The notes below the pieces were generated by a model. That model was not told the DNA's origin and did no database searches. It saw only the letters and a list, made by a program, of their open reading frames with translations. Below, piece after piece: positions 1 to 5,559 of a stretch of DNA of 6,206 nt. This stretch comes from an uncultured Actinomycetes bacterium (GTDB lineage: Bacteria > Actinomycetota > Actinomycetes > S36-B12). Position 1 is the stretch's first letter. Every line of letters starts with the position of its first letter. Both the position numbers and the translations under genes were made by a program. The stretch spans positions 1 through 6,206 of the forward strand of contig CAIXFB010000430.1 in assembly GCA_903918595.1 (NCBI GenBank), in the 5' to 3' direction.

Positions 1-1
1 C

Positions 2-556
2 GAGCGGCTCTGCGTTGGGCAAATCCGCGAAAGCATTGGCCCAGCCGCTGGTGTTGATCCAGTGGAGCACCACATCGCAGTCCTTGCTGATAAGACCGGT
101 TCTTTGATCGCCACTTCTGGCCGCTTCGGCGCCATGATGGCTGGTGCATCCGATGAAGTCATTGCCGTCATGACCGCATTCGGTGAAGCTATCGGCGTTG
201 CCTTCCAACTTGCCGACGACATCGTCGATATCACTTCGGAGTCGGTGCAGTCTGGTAAGACCCCAGGTACTGATTTGCGTGAGGGAGTGCCCACCCTTGC
301 CGCGCTGTATGCATTGAACGGCACCGAACCAGACGATCAGCGCCTGCGCGAACTGCTCAGCAGACCACTACCCGATGATGCCGAACATGCAGAGGCTCTA
401 GCGGCCATTCGCATGCACCCATCACTCCAAGAAGCGCGTATGCAAGCCCATGAATGGTCGAACAGTGCGCGCGATCTTCTTGTAACCCTTCCTGATGTGC
501 CAGCTCGCAAAGCACTCGAAGCCTTATGTGATTACGTGGTCAACAGAACTGGCTGA
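2..556 (+). CDS. Polyprenyl diphosphate synthase, C-terminal part (5' end outside window)
   Basis: The reading frame is open from the left edge, so this is the last 184 residues of a longer protein; family members are usually about 320-350 residues. Visible landmarks are the KTGSL segment (K31-T32 of the fragment), the second aspartate-rich motif FQLADDIVD (DDIVD at residues 72-76, bases 215-229), which binds diphosphate through magnesium, and a following GK--G-D block (residues 85-91). The first DDxxD motif lies off the window. These are hallmarks of all-trans isoprenyl diphosphate synthases, cytosolic helical enzymes that condense isopentenyl diphosphate onto an allylic diphosphate. In actinobacteria such enzymes commonly make the menaquinone side chain, but product length cannot be read here because the chain-length region near the first motif is missing. 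A GTG at 62 is in frame but internal: the residues before it continue the fold. The family is secure; the exact product is not. Confidence 0.93.
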   Translation, partial: ERLCVGQIRESIGPAAGVDPVEHHIAVLADKTGSLIATSGRFGAMMAGASDEVIAVMTAFGEAIGVAFQLADDIVDITSESVQSGKTPGTDLREGVPTLAALYALNGTEPDDQRLRELLSRPLPDDAEHAEALAAIRMHPSLQEARMQAHEWSNSARDLLVTLPDVPARKALEALCDYVVNRTG

Positions 557-565
557 TGGTAGGTT
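537..565 (+). promoter_or_regulatory. Candidate promoter for the 654-2048 gene pair
   Basis: TGGTCA (537-542) and TAGGTT (560-565) are separated by 17 bases and resemble a -35/-10 pair; TAGGTT fits the actinobacterial TANNNT pattern. The -35 box lies inside the last codons of the polyprenyl synthase gene. A start near 572 would give a leader of about 80 bases. Such matches arise often by chance, and read-through from the upstream gene is an alternative. Confidence 0.28.
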
Positions 566-590
566 TTATTCGGGTATTGGTTTTGTCTAA

Positions 591-650
591 GTGTGTTTCA
601 ATCCGAAATTCACACCTGTCCCCTGCGAGCAGGATTCCTTTCGGGGGCAG
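591..650 (+). promoter_or_regulatory. Structured leader: two adjacent inverted repeats, the second covering the ribosome binding site
   Basis: Bases 591-599 (GTGTGTTTC) pair with 605-615 (GAAATTCACAC), nine pairs with a two-base TT bulge and a five-base loop. Directly next to it, 616-623 (CTGTCCCC) pairs with 643-650 (GGGGGCAG), eight pairs including one G-U, with a 19-base loop. The G-run at 643-647 is the only Shine-Dalgarno-like sequence before the ATG at 654, so the second helix would occlude it. No U-tract follows either stem, so a standard intrinsic terminator is unlikely, although termination of the upstream gene cannot be excluded. A competing small stem (622-625 with 630-633) could form instead. 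The pairing is seen directly; a regulatory role is inference. Confidence 0.4.
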
Positions 651-653
651 AAC

Positions 654-893
654 ATGACACAGCCGCACAACACCGGGGCAAGCAATGAGGGGCCACTGAT
701 CGATTTAGCGTGGGGCGCCGATCCGGAAGCAGAGAAGTTCATGCACGTAGAGGAACATTCCGATGGACTCAAAGTCATCATGCATCCTGGATTGTCGTAC
801 CAACAGGTTCGGCAAGCCGCTCACCATCTGGGTGAACATAGCTCCGCGGTCATTCGGGCATGGCAGTTCCATACCGGCTTCAGCGCCAAGTGA
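654..893 (+). CDS. Small hypothetical protein, 79 residues
   Basis: I do not recognise this protein. The ATG at 654 is chosen because a GGGGG run (643-647) lies six bases upstream; an in-frame GTG at 591 has no such site and would lie inside the predicted leader hairpins. The N-terminal half (residues 1-40) is polar and acidic, with a DPEAEKF stretch; the C-terminal half (about 46-79) looks amphipathic and helical, has three histidines (HH at about 58-59 and H63) and ends in a basic FSAK. There is no signal peptide, membrane segment or cysteine, so it is probably cytoplasmic. Only nine bases separate its stop from the downstream glycoside hydrolase start, which suggests co-transcription and perhaps translational coupling. 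It could be an accessory or regulatory protein for that enzyme, but nothing in the sequence shows this. That it is a real gene is supported by spacing and ribosome binding site only. Confidence 0.66.
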   Translation: MTQPHNTGASNEGPLIDLAWGADPEAEKFMHVEEHSDGLKVIMHPGLSYQQVRQAAHHLGEHSSAVIRAWQFHTGFSAK

Positions 894-902
894 GTTACAC
901 CC

Positions 903-2048
903 ATGATTGTTGCGCCCGCGCAATCACAACGGAATTCGAGGTTTCGCTTTTTAGCGTGGGGCCTCGTACTCCTTATTGCGTCCATAGCTATGGCCTCACT
1001 TCTGTTCGTGAATCAGGGCACTGCCCGATGTGAAGAACCCGGCCAAGGGAAATCAGGTTCGGGCGAACCATGTGTGATTCAACCTGGCATGGAGCAAGAG
1101 CTCATTGGCCTACACGTGCCGTGGGCAATTGGTGGCCCAGCAATTGAGCGAGATGGCACCCTGACCGAACGCCGCCCGGAGTACCCGGATTTCCCAGTGA
1201 GCACGGTGAGATTGTGGGATACCCGCACAGCGTGGCTGAACCTCGAGCCCCGTCAGGATCTTTGGGATTTCTCGAACCTCGATGCCCATATTGAACAAGC
1301 CCGCACCCATGGTGTCCAAGACGTCACGCTGGTGCTCTGGGGAACCCCGACATGGGCGGCCAGCTCGATTCAGAGTACCGATGCCCACTGGCTTGGACCA
1401 GGTTCTGCATCCATGCCCACCAGTATGGCTGATTGGGAGGATTACGTCACCACGGTCGCCACTCGGTATCAAGGTGTGATCACTTCTTATGAAATTGGCA
1501 ATGAACCAAATATAAAGAGTTTTTGGAATGGCACCGACCAAGAACTAGCCGACCTTGTGCGCGCAGCCGCGCGGATCATTCACGAAGTTGACCCCGCCGC
1601 CACCGTGGTTGCACCTGCTCCTGTCCTTGTTACCAACGATTACCCATCAGTTCGTTTAGTCAGTAACTTCTGGCGTGAGTTGACCGCCACCACCAGTGGT
1701 GAAGAAGATGATGCGAGAGTAGATGCTCTGAGTTTCCACTGGTATCCCAACCCCCAAACAAACCCTAAGGATCTTGAAGATGTTCTTCGGGTTCTCAACA
1801 ACCAAGCTAAACGCGCCGGCATGGCAGGGATTCCGATTTGGTTGACCGAGGTGAACTTTTTCCAAGGCAACCTCACAGCAGAGCAGCAAACAAATAAGGT
1901 AATTGCGACCAACAAGATGATCAGAAAACTCAAAATCCCACGCACCTATTGGTACGCGTGGACGGATCTTGCTTCCTTGGATTTCATGCAATTCGGCCCG
2001 GGAACACCCGCCGAATTGGGCATGCGGGCGTCTCTAAAAAGCAATTAA
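903..2048 (+). CDS. Membrane-anchored or secreted clan GH-A glycoside hydrolase (GH39/PslG-like)
   Basis: A 381-residue protein with a basic N-terminus (R10, R13, R15) and one hydrophobic segment at about 17-37, acting as signal peptide or membrane anchor. A short linker with two cysteines (C43, C57) precedes a TIM-barrel glycosidase domain from about residue 66. The barrel shows GLHVP (69-73), RLWDTRTAW (103-111), a GTPTWA segment (147-152), the acid/base motif GNEPN with E201, an FHWYP strand (278-282) and the nucleophile motif LTEVN with E316; 115 residues between the two glutamates is normal for retaining GH-A enzymes. The opening pattern, where RLWD and W--LEP precede W-F--LD, resembles GH39 enzymes such as PslG that cut exopolysaccharide. 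Family number and substrate remain uncertain. No strong Shine-Dalgarno precedes the ATG (weak GTGAG), consistent with coupling to the 79-residue gene nine bases upstream. It ends in a four-base convergent overlap with the XRE gene. It is paralogous to the hydrolase at 2498-4387. Confidence 0.86.
   Translation: MIVAPAQSQRNSRFRFLAWGLVLLIASIAMASLLFVNQGTARCEEPGQGKSGSGEPCVIQPGMEQELIGLHVPWAIGGPAIERDGTLTERRPEYPDFPVSTVRLWDTRTAWLNLEPRQDLWDFSNLDAHIEQARTHGVQDVTLVLWGTPTWAASSIQSTDAHWLGPGSASMPTSMADWEDYVTTVATRYQGVITSYEIGNEPNIKSFWNGTDQELADLVRAAARIIHEVDPAATVVAPAPVLVTNDYPSVRLVSNFWRELTATTSGEEDDARVDALSFHWYPNPQTNPKDLEDVLRVLNNQAKRAGMAGIPIWLTEVNFFQGNLTAEQQTNKVIATNKMIRKLKIPRTYWYAWTDLASLDFMQFGPGTPAELGMRASLKSN
2045..2048. 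other. Convergent stop-codon overlap (TTAA)
   Basis: The plus-strand hydrolase stops with TAA at 2046-2048 and the minus-strand XRE gene stops with TAA read from 2047-2045, so the two genes share TTAA. There is no room for a terminator between them, and transcripts from the two strands must run into the opposite gene unless stopped within it. Confidence 0.85.
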
Positions 2049-2341
2049 CATTTGGGCCAGCGGAAAGTGATTTTCTGTCCCGATCGAGTCACCACAGGGG
2101 GAGTGTCATCTTCGGGATCAACTGCCCCAATGCGCACAAGGAGTTCATACACACTGACCTCAAGTCCATTGGCCAAGGGTTCGAGAGCGTCTACACGTGG
2201 TCGCTGTTGTTGGTGAAAGATTCGCGAGATATTCCCTTTGTCTGAGGAGCAGCGAACTGCCAATTCGTCCAGGGATGCAATATCAAGCTCGGCCATGCGT
2301 GCGCGGAGCCATGCAAAGCTTTGCTCCGCTGTCGCATGCAT
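2045..2341 (-). CDS. XRE-family helix-turn-helix transcriptional regulator
   Basis: A 98-residue protein dominated by a Cro/C1-type helix-turn-helix. Residues 8-20 form the first helix, SLDELAVR (23-30) the second, and the DKGNISRIFHQ stretch (34-44) the recognition helix; RPRVDALEPLANGLEVSVYELL (in two parts, 47-57 and 58-68) matches the last two helices of the fold. A short tail (75-98) ends in a basic ITFRWPKC and has no effector domain. The frame is open up to an ATG at 2434, but the ATG at 2341 is chosen because GAGG (2349-2352) lies seven bases before it, the helix-turn-helix starts just after it, and the longer version would run through a palindrome-rich region. XRE proteins normally bind DNA as dimers and often repress their own promoter; the perfect palindrome at 2395-2408 is a candidate site. 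The gene lies downstream of the minus-strand hydrolase, 156 bases away. Its targets are unknown. Confidence 0.85.
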   Translation of the reverse strand: MHATAEQSFAWLRARMAELDIASLDELAVRCSSDKGNISRIFHQQQRPRVDALEPLANGLEVSVYELLVRIGAVDPEDDTPPVVTRSGQKITFRWPKC

Positions 2342-2347
2342 GGAAAT

Positions 2348-2352
2348 ACCTC
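2348..2352 (-). promoter_or_regulatory. Ribosome binding site that sets the XRE start
   Basis: Minus-strand GAGGT lies about seven bases before the ATG at 2341. No comparable purine run precedes the upstream in-frame ATG at 2434, so this site decides the start. Confidence 0.6.
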
Positions 2353-2372
2353 GGCTCTCAGGGACGTGAAAG

Positions 2373-2385
2373 CTCGCTGTGCGAG
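2373..2385. repeat. Short inverted repeat in the XRE leader
   Basis: CTCGC (2373-2377) and GCGAG (2381-2385) flank a three-base loop. In the minus-strand transcript this would be a small hairpin in the 5' untranslated leader of the XRE gene. Five pairs is modest and may be chance. Confidence 0.35.
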
Positions 2386-2394
2386 TAAGTTCAG

Positions 2395-2408
2395 GGCAGA
2401 ATTCTGCC
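2395..2408. promoter_or_regulatory. Perfect 14-bp palindrome, candidate operator of the XRE regulator
   Basis: GGCAGAATTCTGCC reads the same on both strands. Its centre lies 60 bases upstream of the XRE start codon, and it abuts and partly overlaps the candidate -10 box at 2406-2411, so a dimer bound here would block RNA polymerase. A second pair of the same half-site (GGCAG/CTGCC), with wider spacing, occurs at 2436-2453. The palindrome is seen directly; binding by the neighbouring protein is inference. Confidence 0.48.
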
Positions 2409-2434
2409 ATACGCCGGCATGGGTTACCCGCCAA
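2406..2434 (-). promoter_or_regulatory. Candidate promoter of the XRE gene
   Basis: On the minus strand TTGGCG (2434-2429) and TATGGC (2411-2406) are 17 bases apart. The -35 box matches the TTGACA consensus at four of six positions; the -10 box is poorer and lacks the final T. A start near 2400 would give a leader of about 58 bases. The overlap with the palindrome at 2395-2408 makes it more plausible than sequence match alone. Confidence 0.33.
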
Positions 2435-2435
2435 T

Positions 2436-2453
2436 GGCAGGGTTTTCCCTGCC
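2436..2453 (-). terminator. Stable hairpin, possible terminator of the minus-strand operon
   Basis: GGCAGGG (2436-2442) and CCCTGCC (2447-2453) form a perfect seven-pair, GC-rich stem with a TTTT loop on the plus strand (AAAA on the minus strand). It lies 44 bases after the stop of the secreted hydrolase, where an operon end would be expected. No U-tract follows on either strand, so it would be a tailless terminator or one needing Rho; it could equally be a second binding site for the XRE protein, since it shares the GGCAG/CTGCC half-sites of the palindrome at 2395-2408. Confidence 0.38.
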
Positions 2454-2457
2454 GACG

Positions 2458-2490
2458 TGACCGTTCACACACACTTCTTGCCAGCGGTCA
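2458..2490. repeat. Inverted repeat TGACCG / CGGTCA
   Basis: TGACCG (2458-2463) and CGGTCA (2485-2490) are exact inverse complements separated by 21 bases, between the hydrolase stop and the stable hairpin at 2436-2453. It may be part of a 3' structure of the operon mRNA, or a chance match. Confidence 0.3.
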
Positions 2491-2497
2491 ATGCGTT

Positions 2498-4387
2498 TTA
2501 GGACAGTTTTATTGGCTCGATTCCTACGGTGACGGCGCCACCGGTTATCCCCGAACATGCACCGGAGATTCCGCATTGACGGTTTAGCCCGGCAGGCACC
2601 TCGATGCGAACCTGGGCCCCGGCGGGTGACCAAGCAATGACGAAGTTTTCGCCATTGCGTTCAAATCCACAGGCCACTGCCTCGGTCGAGTCATAACACG
2701 CACGTAATCGCGAGCCAACCAGTTGGTTATACGTCCATGTCCAGGCCGCATTTGTTTCGGTGGTGAATGGTGTGGTTTGAATCCCCAGGAGTGCATAGTC
2801 ACGCGGGAACCACAAGTACCAGTCAGTTTGCGTGATTCCCAGTCGAACTGAATCTAGGAATGTTTGAGACAGGTATCCAGATGAAAAGGGTGGTTCGATC
2901 GCGCGCTTTGGTTCTTGTAGTCCGGCAAGGCCATAGTTCACTTCCGTGTCCCAGACCGGTAGTGCGGGTGCCTTAGCCAAAGCCAGCATTTGCTTGAACT
3001 GGCTGACCTGTGCAGCGCGAACAAGTGGACCCTCAGCGGCACGTGGATATGTATGCACATTGAAGCCATCGACCGGCCAACCCCGAGCAGCAAGAGGTAA
3101 CAGGTAGTCGGTGTAGAACGGATACACGGTCGCATCTGTGCGCATGGTGGTGGAAGGGGTCAGCACCAGTGATGCTGGTGCCCACCGATCAACGGCTGAT
3201 CCCAGCGCCAAGGTCATGTCGACCAGATTGGCAACCTCTTTTGACATGGGCGAATTAAGGTTGGGTTCATTCCACACTTCATACGAATGAATCCGATTCC
3301 CATATCTGGAAACAACCGCATTGACATAGCGTTGGAACTCAGAAAGTTGGGTGGGTGGGAATGCAGATGATGGCCCGGCCCACGCTGGTGTGTCACCGAA
3401 AACATATGCGATTTTCAACCCACGTGCTTCAGCAAATGAAACTGAATCATCAATCCACTGCCAGTAGTAGGTGCCACGTGATTGTTCGAGTGGTTCCCAT
3501 CCGGTTTTGGCATCCCATAACCGTAACCAGGCGAAAGGCAGAGTGGGAATAGGTCCATTGACATCGGGAATGTGCAATCCGAATTGATCGGAGGTGATCA
3601 CGGGACCGGCGGGTGCGGACAGCACAGATGTTGGTGTGTACGCCTGACCCAGTGCGCCCGCTGATAGGTAGTCATTGCCCACGGTTTTCGCGTTCACCGG
3701 ATTGATCCGGTTTTTCGCAACGACTTTCACGGCGGTGGTAAGGCAATCGGCGGCTTCGACTCGCGCTCGGACTCCAGGATCCAATGCAAGTCCCCACGAG
3801 GACAGGATTCCAAGAATTCCGGCGCTCTGCGGGCAGGTCAATCGCGATTGCGTTTGCAGCATCAAGTCTGTGATCGACGCAGTCTTTTGGAAAGTCCCCT
3901 TGAGCTGCATGGTGTAACCGCATCCACGAGTTGCCGGTGCCGAAGTAATAGCGCATTCGCGCGGCCCTTCTTGGTACCAGCGAACAAAGGACCGTTGGGT
4001 TGCTTGCGACCAACCGAATGCGCCCTGTGCCCACGCACCTTTCTCTGACACCAAAGGCGTTGCCTCGATCCGCGCTGCGGATCCCACAGACTTGCCATTG
4101 ACTACCCAAATGCCCCCAAGCAGCCGACACCCCGCACCAACACGTGGTGCTTGCGTGGCGCTCGCAATCAACACACGCTGGCGTTCCCCGCATCCTCGTG
4201 CATCGGTTGCCTTGGGGCGCGGAGCGCCAAAGGACTTGAAAGTAAATCCCAGTGTCATGGCGGGAGCCACCACCAGTGTTTGCAGGGTTTGACCAACGGT
4301 CGGTGCAGTCGCCGGTGCTGGCGGTGCCACGAACACAGTCGTCACCAAAAAAATGGAAACAACAAGGGCCAACCCGCGTTTGGTCAC
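2498..4387 (-). CDS. Secreted two-part protein: unknown Cys-containing N-terminal region plus clan GH-A glycoside hydrolase
   Basis: A 629-residue protein starting at GTG 4387. This start is preferred over the ATG at 4513 because it gives a clean signal peptide (TKR, then a hydrophobic run, possible cleavage after ATA near residue 28) and avoids a 118-base overlap with the upstream gene; the ribosome binding site (GGGA) is close and weak. Residues about 55-225 form a region I do not recognise, with six cysteines (66, 87, 145, 156, 185, 215). A GH-A barrel follows (about 265-545) with GLHIP, RLWDAKTGW, GDTPAWA, the acid/base motif WNEPN (E374), and the nucleophile motif WDTEVN (E482); it has no cysteines. 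A C-terminal tail (about 558-629) with four cysteines (564, 573, 605, 611) is likely a beta-sandwich of the kind that follows the barrel in GH39/GH30-like enzymes. Even cysteine counts fit disulfides outside the cytoplasm. It is the last gene of the DUF58 operon, eight bases after the membrane-protein stop. Substrate unknown, probably a surface or extracellular glycan. Confidence 0.87.
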   Translation of the reverse strand: MTKRGLALVVSIFLVTTVFVAPPAPATAPTVGQTLQTLVVAPAMTLGFTFKSFGAPRPKATDARGCGERQRVLIASATQAPRVGAGCRLLGGIWVVNGKSVGSAARIEATPLVSEKGAWAQGAFGWSQATQRSFVRWYQEGPRECAITSAPATRGCGYTMQLKGTFQKTASITDLMLQTQSRLTCPQSAGILGILSSWGLALDPGVRARVEAADCLTTAVKVVAKNRINPVNAKTVGNDYLSAGALGQAYTPTSVLSAPAGPVITSDQFGLHIPDVNGPIPTLPFAWLRLWDAKTGWEPLEQSRGTYYWQWIDDSVSFAEARGLKIAYVFGDTPAWAGPSSAFPPTQLSEFQRYVNAVVSRYGNRIHSYEVWNEPNLNSPMSKEVANLVDMTLALGSAVDRWAPASLVLTPSTTMRTDATVYPFYTDYLLPLAARGWPVDGFNVHTYPRAAEGPLVRAAQVSQFKQMLALAKAPALPVWDTEVNYGLAGLQEPKRAIEPPFSSGYLSQTFLDSVRLGITQTDWYLWFPRDYALLGIQTTPFTTETNAAWTWTYNQLVGSRLRACYDSTEAVACGFERNGENFVIAWSPAGAQVRIEVPAGLNRQCGISGACSGITGGAVTVGIEPIKLS

Positions 4388-4395
4388 TGTCCCAT

Positions 4396-5559
4396 CTAAC
4401 GCGTTGCGGGTACGCAACTCAAATCGGACACGCGAGGTCCCCGTGCTGACCACCGCCACCGCTGCCGTAGCGATCCCGGAGATGCTCGACCGCAGGTGAG
4501 GGCCGCGGACCATGAGGCTGCACTCAATAACGGCAATACCGAAGCATCAATTTCTGGACTGAAAGTAATCAAAGATGCATTCGCTGCAACCACACCCAGA
4601 TCATGTTCGCCATTGGTTCGAGCCCAATCCTGAGCTATGTCTGGTGACATCCACACGGGCAACGGGTTGTCATACCGCAAGCGCCGCATGCGCACCCATG
4701 TCCATGCTCCAACAATTTGGGATTCAGGTAAACCGCGCCGTAATCGAAAGCGCAACAGTGACCACTGAATTGCCGCCCACACCCTTTTCACCACTGCAAA
4801 CACAAACAGCAGCGCCACCACTAACAGCACAACAAGTAGCACCACCACAAGCCAATTAATCACCTGCTCCACAATCGACTCAGACTCAGACACAGCAACA
4901 GGAGGTTGTACTGACTGCTCCGTAACAACTACAGGAGCAACAGCATCCGCCGAGGCTTCCACTGTCCCGGCTCCTGGAATGGTCCATGGGGACCCGGCGA
5001 GAGGCGCAACGACCAATAGGCCGACAACTGCAACTAGTCCAGTCAAGGTCAGCATGCCTGCGAAAGGTATTAATCGTTGGCGGTCGCGCAGATGCTCTTG
5101 TCGGTATGGGCCCAGCATGCTCAGGGTGAGTGCTGCTGCGAGAGTCCACATTCCCACCAACCACAGCACCTGGTCGGCGGCTCCCAGTCCCAGTGCCCCG
5201 CTGAGGAGCAGGATTGATATCGGCACGATCCATTGCGGGTAACGCCCGGCCAATACAACGCACATGGCTCCGGTCACAGCCGATGCCATGAGTGCTGATC
5301 GCGTCACGGGTCCGGCGCTGTTCCCACCAAAGAAGTCCGCCAACCCGCCAATCAGTAAAGGTATGACCAGCACCGCCAACAGGGCAAGGATTCTTCGGTG
5401 CGCAAACGCCAATGGCAGAACAATTACTGAGGTCAGGATGGATCCGCCAATCACCCAGATGAATAGCCCTTGGAAAGACACCACGTGACTGAACGCAACC
5501 CAGGTCACGGCCAGTGTTGGCCACAGTGCCCATGCGGATGGATGTGTGGGTCTATTCAT
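4396..5559 (-). CDS. Polytopic membrane protein, TgpA/DUF4129-like but without a transglutaminase domain
   Basis: A 387-residue protein with about eight hydrophobic segments: roughly 10-27, 33-52, 56-75, 87-104, 108-127, 130-149, 164-187 and 236-258. Between the last two lies a loop of only about 48 residues rich in A, V, E and S, presumably extracytoplasmic. After the last segment comes a basic stretch (KRV, FRLRRG) and a cytoplasmic tail with GAWTWVRMRRL and the LPVWMSPDIAQDWA block (residues 300-313), which resembles DUF4129 tails. In the usual DUF58 partner (TgpA-type), a transglutaminase-like domain of about 150-200 residues sits in that loop; here it is absent. The ATG overlaps the DUF58 stop as ATGA (5556-5559), and no Shine-Dalgarno is visible, so translation is probably coupled. 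The last 38 or so residues (after SAASWSAAL) are R/W/S-rich and unusual, and could reflect a frameshift or simply a divergent tail. The membrane topology is firm; the DUF4129 assignment is tentative. Confidence 0.78.
   Translation of the reverse strand: MNRPTHPSAWALWPTLAVTWVAFSHVVSFQGLFIWVIGGSILTSVIVLPLAFAHRRILALLAVLVIPLLIGGLADFFGGNSAGPVTRSALMASAVTGAMCVVLAGRYPQWIVPISILLLSGALGLGAADQVLWLVGMWTLAAALTLSMLGPYRQEHLRDRQRLIPFAGMLTLTGLVAVVGLLVVAPLAGSPWTIPGAGTVEASADAVAPVVVTEQSVQPPVAVSESESIVEQVINWLVVVLLVVLLVVALLFVFAVVKRVWAAIQWSLLRFRLRRGLPESQIVGAWTWVRMRRLRYDNPLPVWMSPDIAQDWARTNGEHDLGVVAANASLITFSPEIDASVLPLLSAASWSAALTCGRASPGSLRQRWRWSARGPRVSDLSCVPATR

Noticed and set aside
622..633. CCTG-CGAG-CAGG mini-hairpin as an intrinsic terminator after the polyprenyl synthase gene
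   Set aside because: Only four pairs, no U-tract, and it conflicts with the longer 616-650 pairing; not enough to call a terminator.
591..653. GTG start at 591 for the small protein (100 residues)
   Set aside because: No ribosome binding site upstream, and the stretch is taken up by inverted repeats; the ATG at 654 has a purine run at proper spacing.
1110..1541. 143-residue open frame antisense to the short hydrolase
   Set aside because: Fully contained in a gene with clear catalytic motifs; composition is typical of an antisense shadow.
2342..2434. N-terminal extension of the XRE protein to the ATG at 2434 (129 residues)
   Set aside because: No ribosome binding site precedes that ATG, the added residues do not belong to the helix-turn-helix fold, and the stretch contains several palindromes and a promoter-like pair. 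The ATG at 2341 has a good GAGG.
3672..4193. 173-residue open frame antisense or frame-shifted to the long hydrolase
   Set aside because: It lies inside the N-terminal coding region of the hydrolase on the same strand in another frame, is rich in R, C, W and H, and shows no domain: a shadow of the real gene.
4388..4513. Start of the long hydrolase at the ATG at 4513
   Set aside because: It would put 42 residues in front of the signal peptide and overlap the membrane-protein gene by 118 bases. GTG at 4387 directly precedes the TKR plus hydrophobic segment.
4886..5533. 215-residue minus-strand frame inside the membrane-protein gene
   Set aside because: Its translation is R, C, H and S-rich without hydrophobic segments, while the competing frame gives a coherent 8-TM protein coupled to DUF58.
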